Assembly: GCA_037143335.1 (NCBI GenBank)
Contig: JBAWZA010000002.1
Span: 1 to 64,000 of the forward strand
Direction: 5' to 3'
Length of the DNA stretch: 64,000 nucleotides
Source: PALSA-1296 sp037143335
Lineage (GTDB): Bacteria; Bacteroidota; Ignavibacteria; Palsa-1295
Shown piece by piece: positions 41,925 to 50,911 of the stretch (within the stretch, counting starts at the first letter, position 1; every line of letters begins with the position of its first letter). The notes under the pieces were generated by a model. It saw only the letters and a program-made list of their open reading frames with translations. It did no database searches and was not told the origin of the DNA. A program made the position numbers and the translations under genes.

Positions 41925-42320
41925 ATGAAAAACCTCATCAAGTATTTCGGGCTCATCTTGCGCCTTGTGTTTCTTCCGATGGAAAAACATCTCGTCACCA
42001 GGAGGCAAAAAGCACTCCTCATCGTAGCAACGAATGTTGTAATGATCTACGCAGTATTCATCACTGTCATTAATCCGACAACCAGCACCTACCACCAAGT
42101 GCAGGCAGTCCTGGGACCAGAAGAATCTTTGCTGAATGCTGAACTCAACCGACTCAATCATATCATCTTCAAGCAGGCACGAAGCGTGAGCAGTGTTACC
42201 ATCATTCCAACTGCCGAGCTTGAGGCCCAGCAAGAGAGAGATAGTATTGCGAGTGCAAACGAAGTGCTGAGCGTGGATGACAAATTATTTCTCTACGAAC
42301 TTGCCGCCCGGAGAAAATAA
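41925..42320 (+). CDS. Small membrane protein of unknown function
   Basis: The 131-residue protein has an amphipathic basic start (KNLIKYFGLILRLVFLPMEK), one clear helix (ALLIVATNVVMIYAVFITVI, about 30-49) and a polar C-terminal region (about 60-131) with SLLNAELNRLNHIIFKQARS. The N-terminal 20 residues may form a second membrane segment. GGAG lies 8 bases before the ATG. The family is not recognised. It is followed after 56 bases by an exported protein, and the next two genes run in the same direction. Confidence 0.65.
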   Translation: MKNLIKYFGLILRLVFLPMEKHLVTRRQKALLIVATNVVMIYAVFITVINPTTSTYHQVQAVLGPEESLLNAELNRLNHIIFKQARSVSSVTIIPTAELEAQQERDSIASANEVLSVDDKLFLYELAARRK

Positions 42321-42376
42321 GCTGGCACGATTTATGTGGCAATATTCAACAGTGTTCATTTTCCCACACAGCGAAC

Positions 42377-43006
42377 ATGAAAAGAAGAACAACATTACTC
42401 ATCACCTGCCTCGCTATAATGCCATCGGATGCATTCGTCGCAAACATGGCACTAGCGCAAGATACTATGTGGATAGACGACCCTCGCGTAATAGATGAGC
42501 GGACTGTGAATGAAGGCATCATGCTCCAAGCACAGAAAGATCTCGCGAAAATTGAGGAAGCCGCGGATAGATTGCGTGAGGCTCCGCTCATAAAAATTCC
42601 GGATGGTTATTGCGGCACTCGGCTTAACGAGATTTATGAGGGTATGCCCGCAAGTAACATTGTCATCTCGCGCGAGATACGACATAAATACTTTGTCCAA
42701 CTCAAAAAATGGTATGAAGAGGCTTCGGAAGAATATCAGAATGCAGACACCGCTGTGCAAATGAGCAAATTTCTGGATCGGTTCAGACCATTCTATATCC
42801 GAGATAATTCGATGGTACATTTCTGGGAGGAAGCGACTACGGCGCAGATTGACTCACTTCGAGAAATATACAATCGCGAGTACAATTCATCAGAGAGTTG
42901 CAAATGCTACTTTAGTGATTGGTTGTGGTTACATTATCACAACATGCTCCAGAAAGCATCGGAGAAAAAGGATGAAGCAAATTATTATTATGAACCGGAG
43001 GGATAA
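42377..43006 (+). CDS. Small exported protein of unknown function
   Basis: The 209-residue protein has a signal peptide (KRRTTLLITCLAIMPSDAFV, cleaved near ALAQ) and a helical, charged mature part rich in Glu, Lys and Tyr. Cysteines lie in DGYCGTRLNEI and ESCKCYFSDW. It has no T9SS domain and no recognised family. The next gene follows 4 bases after its stop, with a GGATAAGG sequence just before, so the two are likely co-translated. Confidence 0.65.
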   Translation: MKRRTTLLITCLAIMPSDAFVANMALAQDTMWIDDPRVIDERTVNEGIMLQAQKDLAKIEEAADRLREAPLIKIPDGYCGTRLNEIYEGMPASNIVISREIRHKYFVQLKKWYEEASEEYQNADTAVQMSKFLDRFRPFYIRDNSMVHFWEEATTAQIDSLREIYNREYNSSESCKCYFSDWLWLHYHNMLQKASEKKDEANYYYEPEG

Positions 43007-43010
43007 GGAT

Positions 43011-43355
43011 ATGAAAATCATCATTGCAGTAATCACCGCTTTACTAATTGATGCGACAAGTCTTCGTGCTCAGAACCTCTATGACTCTGCTCGGTATCAG
43101 CATCTGAGTGATAGCGCATGGCAGGAGCTTGTGAGTTATGACTACTACGGATGGGCATTCGAGTGGGATAGTATCTATTTTGCGCGGTGGACATACTGGA
43201 GTTGTGGAGCAATCGCCAAGCGAGAGGCTCGAAGAAGAAATGAAATAAATGCTTACTATGCTAAACGAAATGGTGAAGATGATTCGGCATTTCCAGACGG
43301 ACTCAAGTCCAAGAAACGCACCATAGCCGAGATTTTTGCTGAACCAGAAGATTGA
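43011..43355 (+). CDS. Small exported protein of unknown function
   Basis: The 114-residue protein starts at ATG 43011 (a start at 42990 would overlap the previous gene) with a signal peptide (KIIIAVITALLIDATSLRAQ). The mature part is acidic and aromatic: SAWQELVSYDYYGWAFEWDS, then YFARWTYWSCGAIAKREARR, with a single cysteine. The C-terminal tail is charged. GGATAAGG precedes the ATG. No homologous family is recognised; a partner role with the gene in front is only a guess. Confidence 0.65.
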   Translation: MKIIIAVITALLIDATSLRAQNLYDSARYQHLSDSAWQELVSYDYYGWAFEWDSIYFARWTYWSCGAIAKREARRRNEINAYYAKRNGEDDSAFPDGLKSKKRTIAEIFAEPED

Positions 43356-43387
43356 ATAAAGATTAAAAAAAGATATGAAAAATCTCA

Positions 43388-43435
43388 CCCACCGTTGAAA
43401 CGGTGGGCTAAGTTGTTGTCATCGGTTTCACCGAT
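43388..43435. repeat. Two adjacent palindromes behind the small exported gene
   Basis: CCCACCGTT (43388-43396), GA, and AACGGTGGG (43399-43407) form a perfect 9-bp stem with a 2-base loop. ATCGGT (43421-43426), TTC and ACCGAT (43430-43435) form a second, 6-bp stem. Sequence between and around them has no long T-run. The first palindrome resembles the CCCACCGTTTCAACGGTGGG type of dispersed intergenic repeat. The gap 43356-43514 holds only this and no gene. Confidence 0.75.
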
Positions 43436-43514
43436 TCACGAAATCTTTAGTCGCGCCCACTGACGGTTACAGGATTGTCCACAATCTTAATCGTGTCATG
43501 GCTTTTGGGGTTTG

Positions 43515-46220
43515 TCATATCTTCCGCTTCCACTCCGCCAATTTCGTTAGTGCCTCCATAGGTGTAAGTGCATTGACATCTAACTCTTGCAGGGCTTCGA
43601 GGATTTTCTTGCTTGGTGAGTCGAAGTCCTCGGGTTGTGGTTGAGTAGTTTTCGAGATGGTCGGGAATGGAATCGAGCGCTGAATATCCGTCTCGGCAAT
43701 TTTGAGTTCGGTCTCTTCGAGTTCGTGCAAAATTTCTCTGGCTCTGGAGATCACATCATGGGGAATGCCCGCCATTGCTGCGACCTCAATTCCATAAGAG
43801 TGATCCGCATATCCAGGTGTGATCTTGTGAAGAAAATGCACCTTTCCATCTGCTTCGCGCACTTCTACTTTGAGGTTTTCGATTCGTGGCAATCTTGATG
43901 CGAGTGCATTGAGTTCGTGATAGTGTGTCGCGAAAAGTGTTTTTGCTCCGGGAATGGTATCATGGATAAATTCTGAGATTGCCCATGCAATAGAGAGTCC
44001 ATCAAATGTCGAAGTTCCTCTGCCAAGCTCATCAAAGAGAAGGAGCGAATTCTTCGTTGCATTATTCAAGATATTTGCGGCTTCGTTCATCTCGACCAAG
44101 AACGTGGACTCGCCGCTTGAAAGATTATCACTCGCTCCGACTCGTGTGAAAATTCTATCGAGTAGTGGAAGCTCACACTTTGTCGCAGGCACGAACGAAC
44201 CGATATGCGCAAGCAAGGCGATGATGCCTGTTTGCCGTAAGAATACAGACTTACCGGACATGTTCGGTCCGGTGATGATGTAAAATTCTTTCTCGCCGTT
44301 TGTGAACGACACGTTATTCGCCGTGAAGCGTTCGCCGACGGGTAGTGATTTCTCAACAACTGGATGTCTGCCGTTCTCGATTCGGAAATTTCCATTCTCC
44401 AAGAATTCGGGCTTCACCCACATCCCTCGTGATGCAACAGATGCAAACGCCGTTAGGACATCTGCAATGGCAAGAAGTGAAGCATTATGTTGAAGTGAAT
44501 CAATTTGCCCGATGACTTCCGCGCGAAGCTGTGCTGCGATCTGAATTTCAAGCGTTGCCATTTTCTCTTCGGCACCGAGAATTTTTTGCTCGTATTCTTT
44601 TAATTCAGGTGTGATATATCTCTCAGCATTAGCAAGAGTTTGTTTGCGCTCGTAATCATCAGGTACTTTTGATTTATGTACGTTCGTGATTTCAATATAA
44701 TAGCCGAAGACATTATTGAAATCCACTTTGAGCGAGGAAATTCCTGTCCGCTCTCGTTCGCGAGTTTGCACATCAAGTAATTTTTCGCGACTTGATGAGG
44801 TAAGTCCTCTGAGTTCATCAAGCTCTGGGTTCGCGCCGTCTCGGATTACTCCGAGCGATGATGGATTCACTGGCGCTTCGGGATTAATGGTGCGATCAAT
44901 TTTTTCGGCAAGCTCAAGCATCGGTCGGAGATCGTTCGCGATCATTTCCAACACTGCCGAGGCAGTTGCACCTGTTGGAGTATCCGGTGCAAACTCTGAA
45001 ATACTTTGGAGTACTGACTTAATATCAGGGATTCGCCACAACGAAAATTTGAGTTGAAGAAAATCTCGTGGCGAAAGTATTCGTGCACTTGCAAATCTGC
45101 CAGAAAGACGTTCAAGGTCACCAAGCTCGCGGAATTGCAATCGCAATTGCTCGCGCAGCTCACGTGCTTCGAGTAGAAGGGCTACAGCATCCTGACGGTT
45201 TGCGATTTCGACGAGATTTCGAATTGGCATCGCCAACCATTTGCGAAGTAACCGAGCGCCCATCGCTGTCGTGGTCTCATCGAGCACTCCCAGGAGTGAA
45301 GCATTCGAACCGTCATCAGACATTGGGAAAAATATCTCAAGATTCCGACGTGTGGCTTGATCGAGAACAAGTGTTCGGCTCGTATCGAACCGAGCAATCC
45401 GAGTGACATGCGTTAAGGTTGTTGCCGAACGAGTCTCTCGTAAATAATCGAGCACAGCTCCTGCGGCAGTGATAGCAAGATTCATGTCATCGATGCCGAA
45501 TCCTTTGAGCGATGTGGTACCGAAATGATCAAGTAATAATTTACGTGCAGTTTCATTATTAAATGCCCACTCTTCGCGCTTTGTTAGGGTTGGTTTCTGT
45601 TCGAGGGAGAGAATGTAGGGAGCAAGTTCTATTTTCTGTGCCTCCCTGCGATTTACGATCAGCTCACGCAAACCAAGTGATGAGAGGTGTTCAGCAAGAT
45701 GCGACTCCGCGACTTCGCCCGCGACAAATTCGCCGGTGGAAATATCAGCGTAGGCAAGTCCGGCTATACCACCAGATGTTACGATTGCACCAACGTACGT
45801 ATTGCGTGAAGTCTCGAGTAATTTCTCGTTCATCGCAACCCCGGGAGTGACAACCTCGACCACGTCGCGCTTGACAATGCCTTTTGCAAGTTTCGGATCC
45901 TCAAGTTGTTCGCAGACGGCTACTCGGTAGCCACCGCGAATCATCTTTGGAAGATAATTATCGAGCTGATGGTGTGGGAAACCAGCAAGCTCCACATGGC
46001 CGGCTGTTCCGTTATTGCGTTTGGTTAGTGCAATGCCCGTCACCTTCGCGGTGATGACGGCATCCTCGCCGAAGGTCTCGAAAAAATCGCCCATCCGGAA
46101 AAAGAGAATCGTGTCAGGGTAGCGTGACTTGATCGAGCTATACTGCTTCATCAACGGGGTCTGCTTATCTTGCGTCTTCTCTTCTTTTGGCATTAATTTT
46201 GGGTGCTCATCATCAAACAT
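43515..46220 (-). CDS. mutS: DNA mismatch repair protein MutS
   Basis: MutS recognises mismatches and starts methyl-independent or strand-nick-directed repair with MutL. The 901-residue protein has the mismatch-binding domain with the FxE motif in FFRMGDFFETFGEDA. The ATPase domain shows GPNMSGKSVFLRQTG (Walker A, near residue 650), then SSGESTFLVEMNEAANIL, LLLFDELGRGTSTFDGLS (Walker B) and FATHYHELNAL. This is the MutS1 class; its length is slightly above E. coli. The first nine residues before MPKEEK may be an N-terminal extension or the ATG may lie there. The gene is divergent from hutI with 98 bases between. Confidence 0.96.
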   Translation of the reverse strand: MFDDEHPKLMPKEEKTQDKQTPLMKQYSSIKSRYPDTILFFRMGDFFETFGEDAVITAKVTGIALTKRNNGTAGHVELAGFPHHQLDNYLPKMIRGGYRVAVCEQLEDPKLAKGIVKRDVVEVVTPGVAMNEKLLETSRNTYVGAIVTSGGIAGLAYADISTGEFVAGEVAESHLAEHLSSLGLRELIVNRREAQKIELAPYILSLEQKPTLTKREEWAFNNETARKLLLDHFGTTSLKGFGIDDMNLAITAAGAVLDYLRETRSATTLTHVTRIARFDTSRTLVLDQATRRNLEIFFPMSDDGSNASLLGVLDETTTAMGARLLRKWLAMPIRNLVEIANRQDAVALLLEARELREQLRLQFRELGDLERLSGRFASARILSPRDFLQLKFSLWRIPDIKSVLQSISEFAPDTPTGATASAVLEMIANDLRPMLELAEKIDRTINPEAPVNPSSLGVIRDGANPELDELRGLTSSSREKLLDVQTRERERTGISSLKVDFNNVFGYYIEITNVHKSKVPDDYERKQTLANAERYITPELKEYEQKILGAEEKMATLEIQIAAQLRAEVIGQIDSLQHNASLLAIADVLTAFASVASRGMWVKPEFLENGNFRIENGRHPVVEKSLPVGERFTANNVSFTNGEKEFYIITGPNMSGKSVFLRQTGIIALLAHIGSFVPATKCELPLLDRIFTRVGASDNLSSGESTFLVEMNEAANILNNATKNSLLLFDELGRGTSTFDGLSIAWAISEFIHDTIPGAKTLFATHYHELNALASRLPRIENLKVEVREADGKVHFLHKITPGYADHSYGIEVAAMAGIPHDVISRAREILHELEETELKIAETDIQRSIPFPTISKTTQPQPEDFDSPSKKILEALQELDVNALTPMEALTKLAEWKRKI

Positions 46221-46282
46221 ACTAAGATACGAAAAAATAAGTTCATCGAGCCGAGGACATTAGTAAGCACAAATGCTTATTC

Positions 46283-46314
46283 TTGCTCATGCATTAAAGT
46301 ATTCCATATTTTTG
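46283..46314 (+). promoter_or_regulatory. Bacteroidota-type promoter of hutI
   Basis: TTG (46283-46285) and TATTTTTG (46307-46314) match the -33 and -7 elements with 21 bases between. The first ATG of hutI is at 46319, only 5 bases behind the -7 box, so transcription would begin at or near the start codon. Confidence 0.6.
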
Positions 46315-46318
46315 CACT

Positions 46319-47557
46319 ATGAAGATATACCGAAACATCGGCACACTCATTTCTCCGGTCGGGAAAACAGCATTGCGAGGTGAAGCAATGCGGAAAAATA
46401 TCATTACCAGTAAAAATATTGCTATACTCCTAGATGACGACGGACGGATTTTAGAAGTCTCGGGAGATACCGATGATTACTCCCATTTGAATGCCGAAGT
46501 GATTGATTGCCGAGGATTACTCGCGCTTCCAGGTTTTGTGGACTCACACACTCATGCAGTGTTTATGGGTGAGCGGAGCGATGAGTTCTGTATGCGCGCT
46601 GAAGGCAGGAGCTATCAAGAGATTGCGGCGACGGGTGGAGGAATAAGGTCAAGTGTTGAGCACGTGCGGAATGCAACGAGTGAAGAGATCGCACGGTACT
46701 CCCAAAAATTTGTCCGCAATGCACTCGCACTCGGTACAACAACGATGGAAGTCAAATCTGGTTACGGTCTCTCTACCGAATCAGAACTCCGGCTACTCCA
46801 TGCAGCCAAAAGAGTTGGTGAGTTAACAGGAATGGAAATCATCCGAACATGGCTTGGCGCGCACGCTGTGCCGAAAGAAAAAAAACAGTCTGATTATGTG
46901 GAGGAATTACTCAGTGAACAATTACCAAGGGTAATCGCTGAGCACGCAGCTGAGTTCGCGGATGTATTTTGTGATGAAGGTTATTTTACGAACGAGGAGA
47001 CGAGACGGATTTGCGAAGCTGCTCAAGCGGTAGGATTAAAAGTAAAACTTCATGCTGATGAACTTGCAAATACAGAAGGTGCGGCACTTGCAGTCTCACT
47101 TGGCTCTTATAGTGCCGATCATTTGTTGAAGATTTCGGAGGAAGGGATTCTTGCACTTGCAAATAGTTCGCGAACCGTTGCAACGTTGCTTCCGATCACT
47201 GCAATGTGTATTCGCTCGGCGTATGCTCCGGCACGGAAAATGATTGAAGCAGGATGTGCCGTCGCTATTGCAACGGATTGCAATCCGGGAAGTTCGATGA
47301 GTGAGAATATGCAACTGGCAATTTCTCTTGCTGTTATCGGAATGCAGATGTCACCAGAGGAAGCACTTGTCGCTGCAACGCTCAATGGTGCTGCTTCACT
47401 TGATTTAGCGGATACACATGGCTCAATCGAAGAGGGAAAAGTTGCGGATTTTGTTTTGTTTGATATTCCGTCGCTCTCGTACCTGCCCTATCATATTGGT
47501 GTGAGTGATGTCGTGGCAGTTATTAAAGGTGGACGTATTGTGAGTGGCAATATCTAA
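46319..47557 (+). CDS. hutI: Imidazolonepropionase
   Basis: HutI hydrolyses 4-imidazolone-5-propionate to N-formimino-L-glutamate, the third step of histidine breakdown. The 412-residue protein is an amidohydrolase: LPGFVDSHTHAVFMGERSDEF gives the first metal motif HTH (77-79), then SGYGLSTESELRLL, GAHAVPKE, KLHADELANTEGAALA and ATDCNPGSSMSENMQLA with the C-terminal metal residues. ATG 46319 is favoured, although it is very close to the promoter; MRKNI (46388) would shorten the protein by 23 residues. hutU and hutF/G are not present. It is separated from hutH by 6 kb. Confidence 0.95.
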   Translation: MKIYRNIGTLISPVGKTALRGEAMRKNIITSKNIAILLDDDGRILEVSGDTDDYSHLNAEVIDCRGLLALPGFVDSHTHAVFMGERSDEFCMRAEGRSYQEIAATGGGIRSSVEHVRNATSEEIARYSQKFVRNALALGTTTMEVKSGYGLSTESELRLLHAAKRVGELTGMEIIRTWLGAHAVPKEKKQSDYVEELLSEQLPRVIAEHAAEFADVFCDEGYFTNEETRRICEAAQAVGLKVKLHADELANTEGAALAVSLGSYSADHLLKISEEGILALANSSRTVATLLPITAMCIRSAYAPARKMIEAGCAVAIATDCNPGSSMSENMQLAISLAVIGMQMSPEEALVAATLNGAASLDLADTHGSIEEGKVADFVLFDIPSLSYLPYHIGVSDVVAVIKGGRIVSGNI

Positions 47558-47565
47558 GTGTGAGT

Positions 47566-48051
47566 ATGAAAAATTATTTTTTTCTGATTGTTATCTTTTT
47601 TTGGGTCGTGAGCATGATCTCAAAATCCAAGCGGAAGCGTGATGACAAAGCCGAGATCGCGCGGATACGTGCGCTGAACAATCGTGTAGAGAGAAGAGTC
47701 ATCGTTGAACCGACCGGTCCACAAGCCCTTGATGAAGAACAGATTCGGTCTGTCTTTGCCGAACGTCAGAATCAAGCGCCTCCAATTGATTATGAATTAG
47801 CCTACAATTCAACCGATTACGAAAAAGACAATCCTGAAGCAGCTGTCACAGAGGATGAACATGAACCTGTTTCTCATTTTAAGAAAAATTATGGAATGGT
47901 AAGTTCTCTCGGAACGGAGTCATCAGAAGAAAAAGAAGCCTACGATAAAGAGAAAAAAATCATCCCGAACTTCTCGCTCGGTGACGGCACGATGAAACAA
48001 TATATTGTTGCCGCCGAGATATTGGGAAAACCGAAAGCACTCAGAAGATAA
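47566..48051 (+). CDS. Small membrane-anchored hydrophilic protein
   Basis: The 161-residue protein has an N-terminal helix (KNYFFLIVIFFWVVSMIS) followed at once by a strongly basic segment (KSKRKRDDKAEIARIRALNN), so the rest is predicted to stay in the cytoplasm. It continues as an acidic, flexible tail. I chose ATG 47566; GTG 47560 is possible. It lies 8 bases behind hutI and 2 bases before rodA. Its location next to rodA hints at a morphogenesis role, but no family is recognised. Confidence 0.65.
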   Translation: MKNYFFLIVIFFWVVSMISKSKRKRDDKAEIARIRALNNRVERRVIVEPTGPQALDEEQIRSVFAERQNQAPPIDYELAYNSTDYEKDNPEAAVTEDEHEPVSHFKKNYGMVSSLGTESSEEKEAYDKEKKIIPNFSLGDGTMKQYIVAAEILGKPKALRR

Positions 48052-48053
48052 TC

Positions 48054-49313
48054 GTGGCGCAAACAATCTCATTTAAGTCAAATTCTAAGGTCGAAGCCCT
48101 CGATGTGAAGGACTTCGACATCGGTACGTTTATTTTTGTCTTGCTTTTAACCATTGGTGGCTTCGCTGCGATTTATTCAGCGACGTATGCCGCTCAAATG
48201 AATGAGCGATTCTCTCAGCAATTACTTTTTGGGTCTGTTGGAATTGTTATTCTTATTGCCGTTGCTCTGCTACCAGCACGGTGGTTCTCTGCGGCAGCAT
48301 ATCCGATTTATGCCATCTCTCTTGGATTGCTTGTACTCGTTCTTGTAAAAGGCGAAGTTGTCTATAATCAAAAAAATTGGTTAGCACTTTTTGGTGGGTT
48401 ACGGTTTCAACCATCTGAAATCGCAAAGCTCGGCACCATCATGGCACTCGGCAGATTTCTTTCGACCGATAGAAAGCTCACCCGACCGCTTGACATAATC
48501 ATGGCAAGCGGAATTGTATTCTTGCCAATCGCACTGATCTTGCTCGAACCCGACCCGGGGAGTGCGATGGTATATGTCGGATTATTATTTATCGTTCTTC
48601 TTTGGGGTGGAGCAGATATGTTCATGCTGCTCACAATAGTTGGTGGCGGAATTGTGGTTGTACTTTCGTTATTCGGAAAAATGCCGATGCTGATTTCCGT
48701 TTTAGGAATCGGGGCATTGCTTTTTTTCTTTTTCCGGAAAAATCTGATCACGACGACAGTGGCATTCCTGATTCTCATCGGTGCATCATTTTGTTCGGAT
48801 TTTATCTATAGTCATCTTCATCCATACCAGCGTGAGCGAATTGACCTGCTTCTGAATCCAGAGATGGATCCGCTCGGTGGCGGCTACAATATTATCCAAA
48901 CGAAAATGGCGATTGGTTCGGGCGGATTGCTTGGGAAGGGATATTTGCAAGGGACGCAAACCCAACTTCGCTTTGTGCCGAAACAATGGACAGATTTTAT
49001 TATGAGTGTACCTGCGGAGGAGTTTGGATTTATTGGAGCTTTGATTATTTTGTTACTATACATCGGCCTGATTTACCGAAGTCTTGCAATTGCCTCATCA
49101 GTCCGAAGTAATTTTTCGAGCGTGGTTGCTATTGGTATCACGGCAATCTGGTTCTTACATGTGACGGTAAATATCGGCATGACACTCGGACTCATCCCCG
49201 TTGTCGGTATTCCCTTACCCTTCATGAGTTACGGAGGTTCTGCTCTCATCACGAACATGCTCATGGCAGGAATGCTCATGAACCTGTATCGGAATCGTAG
49301 AGTGATGTTTTAA
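48054..49313 (+). CDS. rodA: SEDS peptidoglycan glycosyltransferase RodA
   Basis: RodA polymerises lipid II during side-wall growth, in partnership with a class B PBP. The 419-residue protein has about 10 helices and the SEDS signatures: GGLRFQPSEIAKLGTIMALG, ILLEPDPGSAMVYVGLLFIV (with the Glu and Asp expected at the active site), and PAEEFGFIGALIIL. NIGMTLGLIPVVGIPLPFMS and YGGSALITNM mark the C-terminal part. FtsW has the same fold; the absence of division genes and the RodA-like length favour RodA. The start is GTG 48054. The stop abuts the stop of the next, convergent gene. Confidence 0.9.
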   Translation: MAQTISFKSNSKVEALDVKDFDIGTFIFVLLLTIGGFAAIYSATYAAQMNERFSQQLLFGSVGIVILIAVALLPARWFSAAAYPIYAISLGLLVLVLVKGEVVYNQKNWLALFGGLRFQPSEIAKLGTIMALGRFLSTDRKLTRPLDIIMASGIVFLPIALILLEPDPGSAMVYVGLLFIVLLWGGADMFMLLTIVGGGIVVVLSLFGKMPMLISVLGIGALLFFFFRKNLITTTVAFLILIGASFCSDFIYSHLHPYQRERIDLLLNPEMDPLGGGYNIIQTKMAIGSGGLLGKGYLQGTQTQLRFVPKQWTDFIMSVPAEEFGFIGALIILLLYIGLIYRSLAIASSVRSNFSSVVAIGITAIWFLHVTVNIGMTLGLIPVVGIPLPFMSYGGSALITNMLMAGMLMNLYRNRRVMF

Positions 49314-50120
49314 TCACGGCATAACAAAACTTTTTACTTCCGAACGGAATGGGCTCAGACCCCTGTAGATTTTTTTGCCGGATGCGTTATCGATGTAATA
49401 TTCATTTGCTGAATAGAGTCCAGCTGTATAGGCAATAGCGTAGATGGTTTCATTTTTCAAAAAGCCAGCAGCTCGTAAAGAGTCGCGATAGATCGGGAAT
49501 TCTGCTATGCCGCTCGAAGAATTCGTGGGAATAAATTTCGTCGCATACTGATAGGATGCAGGAATATCTTGGCGTACATTTGATGTCCGACTGAAATAAA
49601 GAATGGAGAGTGCAGAATATTCTTGTCCGGCTGGTAATGAATCAATAAGTCTGCTCGTAAATATACTCAGCATTTTGCTTGAGTCAGCAAATTGGGGAAA
49701 CTCGAACGGTCGAAGAGTCAAGTTCGGTGTGTACTTTCTTAGCGCAACCAGTTCTGCGAGCATAAACAACTGGTTCCGAGTTCGCGTCTCAGTTGACGGA
49801 ATGATCTGATTAAAATACATTCGCTGAACGAACCCGGGCTTTGAAAAGCTAAGCGTCAGACTGGTATTTGTCGGCAAACCTGTGAGGCGGTAGCTCCCAT
49901 CAGAAGTAGTTTGAGTTGATAGTGAGCGACCGAATACTTGCACTAGTGCTCCTTCAAATTTGCCGGTAGAAATTTGGTTATTCGATAAACTATCTAAGTA
50001 AAGGACATACCCATATATACTCCCATCTGCGGTATAAATTCCATTGACCTCCGAACACGCCGATAAACTCAGCGCAACTGTAGCGAACAACATACAGTGT
50101 ATGAAAATCCAGATTCTCAT
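49314..50120 (-). CDS. Lipoprotein with carboxypeptidase-regulatory-like domain
   Basis: The 268-residue protein starts at ATG 50120 with a lipoprotein signal (IHCMLFATVALSLSACSE; lipobox LSAC). A beta-sandwich of the carboxypeptidase-regulatory type follows (FEGALVQVFGRSLSTQTTSD, then GSYRLTGLPTNTSLTLSFSK). The C-terminal 130 residues are not recognised. It is probably bound to the outer membrane. Its stop codon directly adjoins the rodA stop, tail to tail. The upstream start at 50165 would add 15 residues and is less likely. Confidence 0.72.
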   Translation of the reverse strand: MRIWIFIHCMLFATVALSLSACSEVNGIYTADGSIYGYVLYLDSLSNNQISTGKFEGALVQVFGRSLSTQTTSDGSYRLTGLPTNTSLTLSFSKPGFVQRMYFNQIIPSTETRTRNQLFMLAELVALRKYTPNLTLRPFEFPQFADSSKMLSIFTSRLIDSLPAGQEYSALSILYFSRTSNVRQDIPASYQYATKFIPTNSSSGIAEFPIYRDSLRAAGFLKNETIYAIAYTAGLYSANEYYIDNASGKKIYRGLSPFRSEVKSFVMP

Positions 50121-50219
50121 AATAATAATTCTTTTGGATTCTGACGAATCCGCCCTCATAAACAACTCATTTGTTGGCTAAAAGTTGCTTGAGAAAAAAA
50201 CAAAAAAACCTGAACTTGC

Positions 50220-50250
50220 TTGTCCCATGCCTAAAGAAGTCCTATATTTG
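50220..50250 (+). promoter_or_regulatory. Bacteroidota-type promoter of the nuo operon
   Basis: TTG (50220-50222), 20 bases, and TATATTTG (50243-50250) match the -33 and -7 consensus exactly. The leader to ATG 50339 would be about 80 bases. No further regulator site is recognised. The rest of 50121-50338 holds no gene. Confidence 0.72.
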
Positions 50251-50338
50251 TAGCAGAAAGTTTGTGTTGAAGGTGGCATTTTCTCATCCGAGAAGTTGTT
50301 TTCACGTAGCTTTTTAGGACATCACACTATTTGAAACG

Positions 50339-50812
50339 ATGCTGAACGAATTTAGTCATGTTTTTGCGTTTTTCCTACTGAGTATCGTGTTCGTCGCTGG
50401 CGGATTAGTGACCAACTATTTCATCCGCCCAAGCAAACCGAACCGTCTGAAGCTCTCTACCTATGAATGCGGCGAGGATCCCATCGGATCAAGCTGGCTG
50501 AAATTTAATGTGCGGTTCTATACCGTCGGACTGATCTTTCTTCTCTTTGATGTCGAAATAGTTTTTCTTTTTCCGTGGGCTGTAGTCTATAAGCAGATGG
50601 GTGTGCTCGCATTCACAGAAATGCTGGTATTCCTTGCGATCTTGATTGTGGGTTTTGCATACGTGTGGGTCAAAGGCGATCTCGATTGGGTTCGTCCGAA
50701 GCCTTACATCGCTGCACTTGACGATCTGATTTCACGCGACAAACCACGTCTTGCGCCAACTCCAGCACCGGTTATGAAACAGCCGACACCGGAGGAAGTA
50801 GTTCTACATTAG
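50339..50812 (+). CDS. nuoA: NADH-quinone oxidoreductase subunit A
   Basis: NuoA is a three-helix subunit of the complex I membrane arm next to the quinone site. The 157-residue protein contains LSTYECGEDPIGSSWLKFNV and RFYTVGLIFLLFDVEIVFLF, the family signatures with the conserved Glu and Asp. The C-terminal tail beyond residue 125 is longer than usual and Pro-rich. The ATG is preceded by TTTGAAACG without a Shine-Dalgarno. The stop codon TAG at 50810-50812 is the first part of a heptamer repeat. Confidence 0.95.
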   Translation: MLNEFSHVFAFFLLSIVFVAGGLVTNYFIRPSKPNRLKLSTYECGEDPIGSSWLKFNVRFYTVGLIFLLFDVEIVFLFPWAVVYKQMGVLAFTEMLVFLAILIVGFAYVWVKGDLDWVRPKPYIAALDDLISRDKPRLAPTPAPVMKQPTPEEVVLH

Positions 50813-50901
50813 TCTTTAGTGCTAAGTCGGTAGTCTTTAGCCGAAAGAGGCTATGACAACCCAACAATTTCTCTACTAAAGACCAACGACTAACGACTAA
50901 C
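50810..50901. repeat. Inverted heptamer repeats between nuoA and nuoB
   Basis: The left part has TAGTCTT and TTAGTGC units (50810-50840). The right part is CTAAAGACCAACGACTAACG and onward to 50900, with 7-base period. A 25-base arm (50816-50840) pairs with 50876-50900 at 20 of 25 positions, across a 35-base loop. The nuoA stop lies inside the left part and the nuoB start 11 bases after the right part. A hairpin in the nuo transcript is likely. Confidence 0.85.
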
Positions 50902-50911
50902 AAACTGTTCA

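Noticed and set aside
43388..43407. Palindrome considered as terminator
   Set aside because: The stem is followed by CTAAGTTGTTG with no T-run of usual length.
43388..43435. Two adjacent palindromes considered as a CRISPR remnant
   Set aside because: The palindromes differ from one another, there are no regularly spaced repeats or spacers, and no cas genes are present.
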